Shown one piece after another: positions 21,648 through 30,272 of a DNA stretch of 64,000 nt (positions within the stretch are counted from its first letter, which is position 1; every line of letters starts with the position of its first letter). The translations under genes and the position numbers were made by a program. The notes below the pieces were generated by a model. The model saw only the letters and a list, made by a program, of their open reading frames with translations, searched no databases and had not been told where the DNA came from. This stretch comes from Pectobacterium cacticida (GTDB lineage: Bacteria; Pseudomonadota; Gammaproteobacteria; Enterobacterales; Enterobacteriaceae), in the NCBI RefSeq assembly GCF_036885195.1, contig NZ_CP133656.1:2666001-2730000 (forward strand), given 5' to 3'.

Positions 21648-22295
21648 CTAATGTAATGCCCCGCCAGTGACAGCGACATCAACCTGCTGAACCAGCACCT
21701 GCTTAATCATGACTTCCAGCGCCGCCGTCACTAACGACGTTGGCATACTGGGTTCACCGGGGTGTCGCGCGGCCTGTTCCGGCGCATAGGGAATATGAAC
21801 AAATCCACCGCGAATGGCATCGCCCTGCTGATGCAGATGATGCAGAAGCCCATACATCACATGGTTACACACAAACGTCCCTGCGGTTTGCGACACAGAC
21901 GCGGGGATACCGGCCGTGCGCAGTGCCTGCACCATCGCTTTTACCGGCAATGTCGAGAAATACGCCGCCGGCCCCGTTTCCACCACCGGCGTGTCAATCG
22001 GCTGGTTGCCGCGGTTATCCGCAATCCGGGCATCATTAATATTAATCGCGACACGCTCCACAGTAATATCAGCACGACCGCCCGCCTGCCCCAGCGCGAT
22101 CACCACTTCCGGTTGCCATTCCGCTATCGCACGATAAAGCTGATCCAGTGACAAATCAAAGACGCACGATAAGCGGCAAGCCACCACACGCGCCCCGGCG
22201 ACTTCTCGCTGATGGAGCCCTTTTACCGCTTCCCAAGAGGGATTAATCGTTTCATCTTCAAAAGGTTCAAACGCCGTAATTAAAACGGTTTTCAT
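21648..22295 (-). CDS. pcp: Pcp, pyroglutamyl-peptidase I (pyrrolidone-carboxylate peptidase)
   Basis: 215 residues, peptidase family C15. N-terminal [19 protein letters not shown] is a family signature; the catalytic Cys is in [15 protein letters not shown], the His in [12 protein letters not shown] and the Glu in the [14 protein letters not shown] block. Cytoplasmic enzyme that removes N-terminal pyroglutamate from peptides, giving 5-oxoproline. It lies 26 bases after pxpA, whose product helps hydrolyse 5-oxoproline, so the neighbours form one pathway. In E. coli this slot has pxpA followed directly by nei. Confidence 0.96.
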   Translation of the reverse strand: MKTVLITAFEPFEDETINPSWEAVKGLHQREVAGARVVACRLSCVFDLSLDQLYRAIAEWQPEVVIALGQAGGRADITVERVAININDARIADNRGNQPIDTPVVETGPAAYFSTLPVKAMVQALRTAGIPASVSQTAGTFVCNHVMYGLLHHLHQQGDAIRGGFVHIPYAPEQAARHPGEPSMPTSLVTAALEVMIKQVLVQQVDVAVTGGALH

Positions 22296-22321
22296 CGATT
22301 ATCCCCGTGATACGAAATCAT

Positions 22322-23059
22322 TTATGCCGCAACCACGGCTATTTGGTGTTCGCTAAAACAGTTGCGCAGCTTGCGGGCGAACAGCAGCGCATGTGGCCCA
22401 TCCCCGTGAAGACACACGGTATCTGCTTGCACTTTTATCCACGTACCGTCAATGGCTCTGACGCGCTGGCGCTGAATCATTTCCAGCGCCTGCGCCAGCG
22501 CCAATTCATCGCTGTTAATCAGCGCCCCGGACTGAGAGCGTGGCACTAGCGTCCCATCGGGAAGGTAGCAGCGATCGGCGAACACTTCCTGACGGGTCTC
22601 TAATCCCAGCCGTTTGCCTGCGCGGATCAATTCGCTGCCTGCCAGCCCGACCAGACGCAACGCGGGATTAACGGCCTTCACTGCTTTAGCTATTGCATCG
22701 GCCAGCGCGGGTTCACTGGCCGCCTGATTGTAAAGCATACCATGCGGCTTTACATGGGACAGCCTCCCGCCTTCAGCAGCAACAATCGCCGCGAGCGCGC
22801 CCAGTTGATACACGACTTGCGCAAAGACAATTTCCACAGGCACCGTCATCGCTTTGCGGCCAAAATTTTCACGATCGAGAAAACTTGGATGGGCTCCCAA
22901 TGCCACACCGTATCCCATTCCCCAACGGACCGACTGACGCATGGTTTGCGCATCACCGGCATGAAACCCGCACGCAATGTTGGCGGACGACACCAGCTTC
23001 AGCAGCGCTTCGTCATGCGGGCTTCCCTCCCCCAAATCGGCATTCAGATCAATAGTCAT
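22322..23059 (-). CDS. pxpA: PxpA (YbgL), 5-oxoprolinase subunit A
   Basis: 245 residues, LamB/YcsF family. N-terminal [16 protein letters not shown] and the [14 protein letters not shown] motif, plus VKPHGMLYN, are family hallmarks. With PxpB and PxpC it forms the ATP-dependent enzyme that opens 5-oxoproline to L-glutamate. Its start overlaps the pxpC stop by 11 bases, typical of coupled subunits. Followed closely by pcp, which supplies the substrate from pyroglutamyl peptides. Confidence 0.96.
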   Translation of the reverse strand: MTIDLNADLGEGSPHDEALLKLVSSANIACGFHAGDAQTMRQSVRWGMGYGVALGAHPSFLDRENFGRKAMTVPVEIVFAQVVYQLGALAAIVAAEGGRLSHVKPHGMLYNQAASEPALADAIAKAVKAVNPALRLVGLAGSELIRAGKRLGLETRQEVFADRCYLPDGTLVPRSQSGALINSDELALAQALEMIQRQRVRAIDGTWIKVQADTVCLHGDGPHALLFARKLRNCFSEHQIAVVAA

Positions 23060-23993
23060 TCAGCCTCCACGCTAGTTGCTCAAGGTAACGCCGCTGGTCT
23101 TCGGCCGCTTTCTGCGCCTGCGCCAGCGTGCAACGGATAAAATGTATCGGTTCGCCCAGACGAATCTGCGCCAAATGAAACATGTCAGCGTCGATCACGC
23201 TGGCAATACGCGGATAACCGCCGGTGGTTTGCGCATCCGCCAACAGCACAATTGGATGCCCGTTGTGCGGAACCTGCACCACGCCCGGCAACAGCCCGTG
23301 CGATGGCAACTCGCGTGGCTTATTCCCCGACGATGCGGTTCGCTGTAGCTCTGCGCCCAACAGTCGATAGCCCATACGGTTACTCTGCGGACTCAATTGC
23401 CACGACGTTTGCCAAAACCGCGCCTGCGTCGCTTCGCTAAATTCCTGATACTCCGGCCCCGGTAATGCACGCACGCGATTGCCGAACAGTAACTGCTTAA
23501 TGCCGACTTCGCCTGTCAGTTCACGCGTCGGCGTTCCCAGCGGAAGTTCATCGCCATCCATGAGCAAACGCCCGTTAAATCCGCCAAATCCAGCTTTTAA
23601 ATCGGTACTGCGCGAACCTAGTGCTTCTGGGACATCCACCCCGCCAGACAGCGCCAGATAGCTGCGCATACCGTTGCGCGGCATACGCATTTTCAATGTT
23701 TGCCCCGGTTTCACAGCAAAACGCCAGCCGGTCCAGAGCGGCTTTCCATCGAGCTCAGCGTGACTGTCTGCGCCGGTTAACGCTATCCAGCGGGCTGACG
23801 TAAAAGTTGCCGTAAACTTACCCAGCGTAATTTCTAATGCCGCAGCATTTTCCTCGTTGCCCACCAACAGATTAGCCATTTTAAACGCAGGCAGATCGAG
23901 CGCGCCTGACTGGCTAATGCCTAAACGACGAAATCCCACGCGGCCGCCATCCTGCACTGACGTGTGCAATCCGGCATGGATAACTTTCAGCAT
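23049..23993 (-). CDS. pxpC: PxpC (YbgK), 5-oxoprolinase subunit C
   Basis: 314 residues, KipA/biotin-dependent carboxyltransferase-like family. Recognisable blocks are [25 protein letters not shown] at the N-terminus, [36 protein letters not shown], and the C-terminal RLGEPIHF. Works with PxpA and PxpB as 5-oxoprolinase. Overlaps pxpB by seven bases and pxpA by 11, so stoichiometric synthesis is likely. Confidence 0.96.
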   Translation of the reverse strand: MLKVIHAGLHTSVQDGGRVGFRRLGISQSGALDLPAFKMANLLVGNEENAAALEITLGKFTATFTSARWIALTGADSHAELDGKPLWTGWRFAVKPGQTLKMRMPRNGMRSYLALSGGVDVPEALGSRSTDLKAGFGGFNGRLLMDGDELPLGTPTRELTGEVGIKQLLFGNRVRALPGPEYQEFSEATQARFWQTSWQLSPQSNRMGYRLLGAELQRTASSGNKPRELPSHGLLPGVVQVPHNGHPIVLLADAQTTGGYPRIASVIDADMFHLAQIRLGEPIHFIRCTLAQAQKAAEDQRRYLEQLAWRLNDY

Positions 23994-24640
23994 ATTCCCT
24001 CCCGCTGTGGCAAAAACCGAACATTATCGCCAGGACGTAGCAGCGTAGGGGGCATCGTTTGTGGGTTGAAAAGCGTCAACGCGGTACGCCCAATCAACTG
24101 CCAGCCACCCGGCGTCGCGAGCGGATAAATCCCTGTTTGCGCACCGCCAATCCCAACCGAACCGGCTGGAACACGCAGTCGGGGTTCGGCACGACGCGGC
24201 ATGTGTAAAGTCTCATTCAATCCGCCAAGGTAGGCAAAACCCGGTTGAAACCCCAAAAAGTAAACCACGTATTGCACCGCCGTATGAGCCTCTACAACCT
24301 GACGCACAGTCAGGCCGCTGTGTGCGGCGACTTCAGTTAAATCTGGCCCTGCCTCCCCGCCATACACAACGGGAATCGTGATATTTCGCGGATCGAACAC
24401 GCGTGATTCACTCTCTGCCCACCAGTGTTGTAAACGCTCAATGGCGACCTGCTCCTGTTGTGGGCTAGCCAACAACACCGTCAGATTGTTCATACCCGGA
24501 ATCGCCTCCAGCACCGCTTCATGGCGGTTCAGACGCTCGGCAAGCCCCCATATCCGCTGCTGGCTCTCCAGCGACATGGGCGGTTCCAGTTCCAAAACGA
24601 CCGCCCTCTCGCCCAGAAGATAACACCGTGCCTGTTGCAA
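23987..24640 (-). CDS. pxpB: PxpB (YbgJ), 5-oxoprolinase subunit B, probable TTG start
   Basis: 217 residues from a TTG at 24638-24640 (read as [20 protein letters not shown]), which matches the E. coli N-terminus MQRARCYL. GGAGG lies five bases upstream of this TTG. The longer frame from the ATG at 24655 would place the Shine-Dalgarno inside the gene and adds five residues without counterpart. KipI family: [19 protein letters not shown] motif, [19 protein letters not shown] and [16 protein letters not shown]. First gene of pxpBCA-pcp-nei; the 140-base gap upstream should hold the promoter. Confidence 0.94.
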   Translation of the reverse strand: MQQARCYLLGERAVVLELEPPMSLESQQRIWGLAERLNRHEAVLEAIPGMNNLTVLLASPQQEQVAIERLQHWWAESESRVFDPRNITIPVVYGGEAGPDLTEVAAHSGLTVRQVVEAHTAVQYVVYFLGFQPGFAYLGGLNETLHMPRRAEPRLRVPAGSVGIGGAQTGIYPLATPGGWQLIGRTALTLFNPQTMPPTLLRPGDNVRFLPQREGIC

Positions 24641-24796
24641 TCTTTCCTCCCACATTGCGTTCTTTCGTCGTGGTGAACAGGGCTAAATGATAAGCGCTGC
24701 TTACCGATAGGTTTTCTTATTAAGAGTTAAGCAACAATGATGCCAATAGCAAAAAAAACGGCCCTATTCTTGCTCGGCACGCCCCTGCTCACCCCG

Positions 24797-25540
24797 TCAC
24801 GCCGGATTAGGAATATCAATAAATATCACGTCAAAACCATATTGTTCTGCTAACCATTCCCCTAATGCCTGAACACCGCCGCGTTCGGTCGCATGATGCC
24901 CGGCAGCGAAGAAGTGCACCCCCATTTCGCGAGCGATGTGGATCGTTTGCTCAGACACTTCACCGGTAATAAACGCATCAACGCCAAAACGGGCCGCCTG
25001 CTCGATAAAACTCTGCCCCCCGCCGGTACACCAGGCTACGCGCTGTATCTGTTGCGGTGCATTATCCCCACAATGCAGCACACGCCGCCCCAAACGCTTT
25101 TCCACACGGCGACAAAAAGCATCCGCCGTCATGGGATGCGCCAACTCACCGTACGGCACCAGCGGATCGATCATCCCCTGCGTTTGAATTTCCAGCAGTG
25201 CCGCCAAGCGGGCATTGTTTCCTAATTCAGGGTGTGCATCTAACGGCAGATGGTAACCATAGAGATTGATATCATTTAGCAGTAATGTTTTCAGTCGGTT
25301 ACGCTTCATCCCACAGACAATCTGCGGTTCATTCTTCCAAAAGTAACCGTGGTGAACCAGAATCGCATCGGCCTGCTTTGCGACGGCGGCATCCAATAGC
25401 GCCTGAGAGGCGGTAACGCCCGTCACAATTCGTTTTACCTCTTCTCGCCCCTCAACCTGCAAACCGTTCGGTGCATAGTCCTGAAAACACGCTGAATTCA
25501 GTTTTTCGTTAATCACGCTTTCCAATTCTGTATTACGCAT
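24797..25540 (-). CDS. ybgI: YbgI, NIF3-like dinuclear metal protein
   Basis: 247 residues from the ATG at 25538-25540 (MRNTELESVINEKLNS), the E. coli length. NIF3/DUF34 family: metal-binding histidines occur in LVHHGYFWKNE, YHLPLDAHPELGNN and AAGHHATERGGV. Described as a hexameric ring protein with a two-metal site and GTP-cyclohydrolase-1-type-2-like fold; its cellular role is not settled, though links to metal and radiation-damage handling have been suggested. Its start overlaps the phrB stop by eight bases. Confidence 0.95.
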   Translation of the reverse strand: MRNTELESVINEKLNSACFQDYAPNGLQVEGREEVKRIVTGVTASQALLDAAVAKQADAILVHHGYFWKNEPQIVCGMKRNRLKTLLLNDINLYGYHLPLDAHPELGNNARLAALLEIQTQGMIDPLVPYGELAHPMTADAFCRRVEKRLGRRVLHCGDNAPQQIQRVAWCTGGGQSFIEQAARFGVDAFITGEVSEQTIHIAREMGVHFFAAGHHATERGGVQALGEWLAEQYGFDVIFIDIPNPA

Positions 25541-26993
25541 ACTTACTTTTCTCTTCACTATCGTTATTCATGCCACTATTTTTTGCCGCTTCAAACGCCG
25601 CCAGCGTATTCTGGCGCGCCGTTTTGTGCTCGACGATGGGCAGCGGATAATCCAGTTTATACTGGTGTTTGTCAGCCCAGCGATGGGGATGGTGAATATC
25701 GCTATCCGGCACCGCTGCCAGTTCAGGTAACCAGCGGCGAATAAAGCGGCCTTCAGGATCGAATCGCTCCCCCTGCGTGGTCGGGTTAAAAATGCGAAAA
25801 TAAGGCGCCGCATCCGTTCCTGTGGATGCCGCCCACTGCCAGCCGCCGTTGTTAGCCGCCAAATCGCCATCCAACAATTGCGACATAAAGTAGCGCTCCC
25901 CTTCACGCCAATCGATCAGTAAATCCTTAACGAGAAAACTGGCGCAGATCATACGCAGACGATTATGCATCCAGCCTGTTTCATTCAATTGCCGCATCGC
26001 GGCATCTACGATCGGATAGCCGGTTTTACCCTGCTGCCAGGCGGCTAAATCCGCTGGCGCGTTTCGCCATTCCACCCGCTGTGTCCATGCGATGAACGGC
26101 TGATGTTGACACAGGCGTGGCCAGGCCACGATAAGATGCCGGTAAAATTCACGCCAAACCAGTTCGCTAAACCAGATAAACGCCCCGCTGTCACGCCGTT
26201 CCAGCACATCGGGGCATTCGGTACGTAGTCGGTTAACACATTGACGCGGCGATAGGACACCCAAAGCCAGATAGGGCGACAATTTGCTGGTGCCGGACAA
26301 CGCCGGGAAGTCCCGCTGCCGAGCGTAATCCTGTACCTGCTCGCGGCAAAAACGGCGCAGTTGCTGCAACGCCGCACGCTCACCACAGGGGAAGGCAGCG
26401 CCATCTACTTCGCGCTGCGGATAACTGAAGGTAATGCAGGCCAGCGTATGGATCGGTTCGCCGCGTGCGTCCGGTGCTGGAACACAGGAGGTGTCCGTCG
26501 CCAATAATCGCTGGATAAACGCCTGACGAAATGGCGTGAACACTTTATACATCTCGCCACTGCCCGTTAGCACACTGCCCGGCGGCAGCAACAGGCTGTC
26601 ATGATAAGCGTGACACGCCACACGATCGGCGAGCCGATCGCTCACCTGCTTATCACGTAGGCGCTCGTTAACCTCATATTGGTAGTTATAGAAAAGATCG
26701 GTGGCCTGCTGTCGTGCGCAAAACGCGATCAGCCAGTCAACCGCTGCGGCAAAGTCAGTACTTTCGTGGTAATGCAACGGGATGCCCTTCTCGGCCAGCG
26801 CTTGCTGAACCGCCAGCAGATTTTGCAATAGAAAGGTCGCCTGACGCGGTGCCATATCGTGCCGAGCCCACTGTGTCGGCGTCGCGATAAAGACGGCCAG
26901 CACGGTGGCATGTGGATCCTGACAGGCCGAGTACAGCGCCAGATTATCGGTAATGCGTAAGTCATTGCGCAGCCAAACAACGTGCGTGGTCAT
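25533..26993 (-). CDS. phrB: PhrB, deoxyribodipyrimidine photolyase (class I CPD)
   Basis: 486 residues. N-terminal antenna-binding Rossmann domain (about 1-135, VVWLRNDLRITDNLAL) and C-terminal FAD-binding helical domain (about 205-470). FAD/DNA-contact blocks include TGYPIVDAAMRQLNETGWMHNRLRMICASFLVKDLLIDW, GDLAANNGGWQWAASTGTD and YFRIFNPTTQGERFDP. Uses blue light to split cyclobutane pyrimidine dimers. It lies 18 bases after the ybgA-like gene and overlaps ybgI, the E. coli ybgA-phr order. Confidence 0.97.
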   Translation of the reverse strand: MTTHVVWLRNDLRITDNLALYSACQDPHATVLAVFIATPTQWARHDMAPRQATFLLQNLLAVQQALAEKGIPLHYHESTDFAAAVDWLIAFCARQQATDLFYNYQYEVNERLRDKQVSDRLADRVACHAYHDSLLLPPGSVLTGSGEMYKVFTPFRQAFIQRLLATDTSCVPAPDARGEPIHTLACITFSYPQREVDGAAFPCGERAALQQLRRFCREQVQDYARQRDFPALSGTSKLSPYLALGVLSPRQCVNRLRTECPDVLERRDSGAFIWFSELVWREFYRHLIVAWPRLCQHQPFIAWTQRVEWRNAPADLAAWQQGKTGYPIVDAAMRQLNETGWMHNRLRMICASFLVKDLLIDWREGERYFMSQLLDGDLAANNGGWQWAASTGTDAAPYFRIFNPTTQGERFDPEGRFIRRWLPELAAVPDSDIHHPHRWADKHQYKLDYPLPIVEHKTARQNTLAAFEAAKNSGMNNDSEEKSKYA

Positions 26994-27011
26994 GAAATAC
27001 CTCGGCTTAAG

Positions 27012-27971
27012 CTAGTTTCCATCGCACAGGCGCAACGTTTCCAGATAGGGTGAAAAATAACGTTGCTGCGCCAGATAGGCGTCGGGATATTGCGCCATGT
27101 ACTGCCTTAGCAAGGCGATCGGTGCCGATAGCGGTTGTAACCCCCGTCGATAACAATCAATGCGTTGCGCCAATTCCTGCCGCTGCTGTGTGTTTAACTG
27201 ACGACGGAAGTAACCCTGTACATGCATCAGCACATTAGTATGATTGCGCCGTGTCGGCGGCGTCGATAACAGCGTCATCAGACGTGCGCGATATTCAATA
27301 ACGTACTCTTCCAGCGATGCCCACCGATCAATCCTTGCAACGAATGGCCCCAGTTCACGGTATTGCGGCTGGGAATGCGCCAATAGCAGTAATTTATAGC
27401 GACTATGAAAGGCAATAAGCGCGCCGCGGCTCAGATCATGTTGCCAGAGCTGATTCAGTTCATGTAGCGCACACACACGTTCAATGAAATGTTCCCATAC
27501 TTCGGGACGGCGCAGGTGCCTCTCCTCGCCGATCGGGAGCCACGGCATGTGCTGCGCCAACGCTCGTATAAAAAGATCCATCCCTTTTTTAGGCGCTTTT
27601 TTGGGCACACTATCACCACATGCCACATCCGCGCTGTCGTCCCCCGATGTTGTGTCACAGAGGATATACCCGCATAAGTGCCGAAGCTGGCCGATTTTTT
27701 CTGTGGAGAGTGCCGACGCATACTGCGTGACATGTTGCATCGCGCCCTGGCGCATACGCAGCCTAATTGGGCTTTCTCTGGTTCGTCTCTGCGTAGGCGA
27801 TGAACGGAACACCGATCCCCCCAACGCTATTTCCGGGCTAACAGGTTCGAAACGTAGATAAGGCATCGCGGATTTCGTTGCCCCCTCCACATGCTTATTT
27901 CCGCCATCATCCTGTTCAGGGTCATCAAGCAAACTGCCGCTAAGGCCGACTGGAATGCGTATACGCGTCAT
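27012..27971 (-). CDS. YbgA-family protein: degenerate DUF523 domain fused to DUF1722
   Basis: 319 residues from the ATG at 27969-27971, chosen because AGGAGA lies five bases upstream; seven more codons are open. The C-terminal half (about 150-319; PEVWEHFIERVCALHE, FHSRYKLLLLAHSQ, NHTNVLMHVQGYFRR, PDAYLAQQRYFSPY) is a DUF1722/YbgA domain, the only part present in E. coli YbgA. The first 150 residues align with DUF523 in layout, but the usual SSCLLG is SGSLLD (11-16), CPE is SPE (45-47) and the Ser/Cys-rich SPSCG region is a divergent insertion (105-125). DUF523 function has probably been lost or altered. Forms an operon with phrB. Confidence 0.9.
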   Translation of the reverse strand: MTRIRIPVGLSGSLLDDPEQDDGGNKHVEGATKSAMPYLRFEPVSPEIALGGSVFRSSPTQRRTRESPIRLRMRQGAMQHVTQYASALSTEKIGQLRHLCGYILCDTTSGDDSADVACGDSVPKKAPKKGMDLFIRALAQHMPWLPIGEERHLRRPEVWEHFIERVCALHELNQLWQHDLSRGALIAFHSRYKLLLLAHSQPQYRELGPFVARIDRWASLEEYVIEYRARLMTLLSTPPTRRNHTNVLMHVQGYFRRQLNTQQRQELAQRIDCYRRGLQPLSAPIALLRQYMAQYPDAYLAQQRYFSPYLETLRLCDGN

Positions 27972-28255
27972 GATTTCTCCTATCCCCATCATACTTGAGC
28001 GGCAAATGCGGTTACCTGTGTGAAAAGCTTTTGTTCAGCATAGCGGATTTCATCATCATTCTGTGTCGCTGTTGTGCAAAATAGAGTAATAAATCATAAG
28101 ATTGATGGGTGATGCCACGCCAGTAAGGTATTTTTCCACGGATAAGAGACCGCCACCAACGCGTACGTGATGGCAGGCGTTTGCGCTGTCATCAAACCGC
28201 CTTATTCCTCCACTACAATTTTCGTTCCGATATAGAGTCCCAAAGAGGATACCCC

Positions 28256-28396
28256 ATGTTTTTTCCCCTGCTTTACTGGCGGGATGCTTCGCTGCGGCCT
28301 TCCATCAGGCCGCCAGAAGACGCTCGTCCAATCAATCGATATCAGTGTGGATACCCCTTACCTGTATGGCGCGGAGGTGATGATGTCCACGAATGA
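28256..28396 (+). CDS. Possible 46-residue leader ORF upstream of the ABC transporter
   Basis: ATG at 28256 is preceded by AGAGGA with six-base spacing. The product is Arg/Pro-rich (MFFPLLYWRDASLRPSIRPP at the start) and the stop (28394-28396) overlaps the first codons of the ATPase gene by 14 bases. Inside it is a perfect 7-bp hairpin GCGGCCT/AGGCCGC (28294-28300 / 28307-28313). This arrangement could couple or attenuate translation of the transporter. I recognise no homologue, and it may be non-coding leader RNA. Confidence 0.35.
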   Translation: MFFPLLYWRDASLRPSIRPPEDARPINRYQCGYPLPVWRGGDDVHE

Positions 28397-29075
28397 ACAG
28401 GTCGCGCCCGCCGCAATTACCATCGACAAGTTATCCCATGCATTTTCCGGGAAGACGGTACTCGATGACATCAGCCTCACGGTGCCGAAAGGTACTATCC
28501 TGGCGTTGTTGGGGCCGTCCGGTTGCGGCAAAAGCACGTTGCTAAAGTTATTGGCTGGGCTACTGCGGCCAGATGCAGGCACCATTCATTTTGGTGACCA
28601 ACAGGTTGCCGGGCATCAGTTATCCCTCCCCCCTGAGCAACGTCATCTTGGCATGGTATTTCAGGACTATGCGCTGTGGCCACATATGACGGTGGCACAA
28701 AACGTCGCATTCCCACTACTGATGAGAAAAGTGCCGCGCGACATCCGTCGCCAACGGGTCGACGTTACCCTCAAGCGCGTAGGTCTGGCTGAGTTTGCCG
28801 ATCGAAAACCAGCCGATTTATCCGGTGGTCAGCAGCAACGCGTCGCACTAGCACGCGCCATCATCGCGGAACCGCACATCCTGCTTTTTGATGAACCGCT
28901 ATCCAACCTCGATCGGGATCTCCGCGAATCACTTTGCCAGGAGATGGCGTCACTCTTACGTCATCTTGGCACTACCGCCGTGTATGTCACTCACGATAGA
29001 GGCGAAGCCAAGATTTTGGCGCACCGTACTGTCCATATGTCGCAAGGCCATATTACTGATATCACCACACATTAA
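28383..29075 (+). CDS. ABC transporter ATP-binding protein, ferric/spermidine-type (FbpC/AfuC-like)
   Basis: 230 residues from the second of two ATGs (28383), with GGAGG five bases upstream; the frame is open about 33 codons further. Walker A GPSGCGKST (about 42-50), Q-loop MVFQDYALWPHMTV, signature LSGGQQQR, Walker B ILLFDEPLSNLD and switch His in YVTHDRGEA are all intact. It lacks the C-terminal TOBE domain of full-length FbpC-type subunits (about 350 residues). First structural gene of a three-gene operon with a binding protein and fused permease. Confidence 0.93.
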   Translation: MSTNEQVAPAAITIDKLSHAFSGKTVLDDISLTVPKGTILALLGPSGCGKSTLLKLLAGLLRPDAGTIHFGDQQVAGHQLSLPPEQRHLGMVFQDYALWPHMTVAQNVAFPLLMRKVPRDIRRQRVDVTLKRVGLAEFADRKPADLSGGQQQRVALARAIIAEPHILLFDEPLSNLDRDLRESLCQEMASLLRHLGTTAVYVTHDRGEAKILAHRTVHMSQGHITDITTH

Positions 29076-29092
29076 CTTTGGGGAAAAATGCA

Positions 29093-30073
29093 ATGAAAAA
29101 CACACGATTTACCATGAACCAACGAGGCATCATTATGGGTATCGCTCTCTCATTAGCGGCTGTTGCAGGTAATGCACACGCTCTGACACTGTACACCGCC
29201 GGGCCGGGAGCACTGGCGAAAAAACTGGCCGCGGGTTATGAAAAGCAAACGGGCGTGAAAGTCGATGTTTTTCAGGCCACAACCGGTAAGGTCATGGCCA
29301 GACTGGAAGCCGAACAAGCCAACCCACGCGCAGATGTCCTGATTTCGGCCTCTTGGGATACGGCGACCGATTTGCAGCAGCGTGGCTGGCTGTTGGAATT
29401 CACGAGTCCCAATGCGGCCACCGTACCAGCACAGTTCAAAACGCCTTTCTACGTGGCACAGGGAATTTCCGCTCTGGGGATAGTCTGGAACAGTAAGAGC
29501 GGTACACCAGAACCCAAAGATTGGAACGATCTCACCCGGCCCGAATTTAAAGACAAGGTTACCACCCCCGATCCCGCGCTGTCCGGTGCCTCGCTCGATC
29601 TGTTAATTGGTTTGCAAAATGCAGAAAAAGAGAAAGCCTGGGACATGTTCGATCGCTTAAAAGCCAATGGCATGATCATCGCCGGTCCAAATGCGCAGGC
29701 TTTGACACCGGTTTTACAAGGCGCGAAAGCCGCCGTTTTTGGTGCCGTGGATTACGTTTCCTACGGCAGGATGGCATCTGGAGAATCGATCAAAGTGATT
29801 TTTCCGGCGAGCGGGACGGTCATTGCCCCGCGTCCGATGATGATCATGAAAAGCAGCAAAAACCCACAGCAGGCAAAAGATTTCATCAACTACATGTTAT
29901 CGGATGAAGGCCAGAAAGCCGTGGCGGATGCCTGGCTGATGCCCGCACGTCAAGACATTGCCGCTAAACGCCCGCTGTTTAAAAACCTGACATTGCTGCC
30001 AGAAGGCGATAGCGCTTCAGCGTCTCGTGCTGCCGTGCTCAATCGCTTTGCCGCCCTATTTGGTCAGCGCTAA
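29093..30073 (+). CDS. Periplasmic substrate-binding protein, iron(III)-type ABC transporter
   Basis: 326 residues from the ATG at 29093, 17 bases after the ATPase gene. Signal peptide (about 1-30, ending GNAHA) then a two-lobed class II binding protein starting LTLYTAGPGALAKKL. Features such as VDVFQATTGKVMARLEAE, ADVLISASWDTA and the C-terminal LSDEGQKAVADAWLMPARQD place it in the ferric/AfuA-FbpA-like solute-binding family. Iron, iron chelates, or an organophosphorus ligand are all possible; the Tyr pair typical of naked-iron FbpA is not obvious. Substrate left open. Confidence 0.85.
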   Translation: MKNTRFTMNQRGIIMGIALSLAAVAGNAHALTLYTAGPGALAKKLAAGYEKQTGVKVDVFQATTGKVMARLEAEQANPRADVLISASWDTATDLQQRGWLLEFTSPNAATVPAQFKTPFYVAQGISALGIVWNSKSGTPEPKDWNDLTRPEFKDKVTTPDPALSGASLDLLIGLQNAEKEKAWDMFDRLKANGMIIAGPNAQALTPVLQGAKAAVFGAVDYVSYGRMASGESIKVIFPASGTVIAPRPMMIMKSSKNPQQAKDFINYMLSDEGQKAVADAWLMPARQDIAAKRPLFKNLTLLPEGDSASASRAAVLNRFAALFGQR

Positions 30074-30236
30074 ACCTGTTCAATCATGACATACCCTGGA
30101 TAGTTCGAGCGGTAGGCCAAACGTTCGCGTTTTACATCACACGATATTCTTACGCAAAGAATTCATGAATCCATGGAGGGATTGAGCAACCCAGTGAGTG
30201 CCCATACCGCTTGAAATATAACGAGTATAGATAACG

Positions 30237-30260
30237 CCTTGCTGACGAACGTCAGCAAGG
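30237..30260 (+). other. Intercistronic hairpin next to the permease ribosome-binding site
   Basis: A perfect 10-bp stem CCTTGCTGAC/GTCAGCAAGG closed by a GAAC loop ends two bases before GGAG (30263-30266), the ribosome-binding site of the permease ATG at 30273. No T-run follows. It probably stabilises the upstream binding-protein mRNA or dampens permease translation. Confidence 0.75.
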
Positions 30261-30272
30261 CTGGAGTATCCG

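Noticed and set aside
30201..30236. Possible promoter TTGAAA...TATAGA before the permease gene
   Set aside because: The spacing between the elements is only about nine bases, too short for a sigma-70 promoter.
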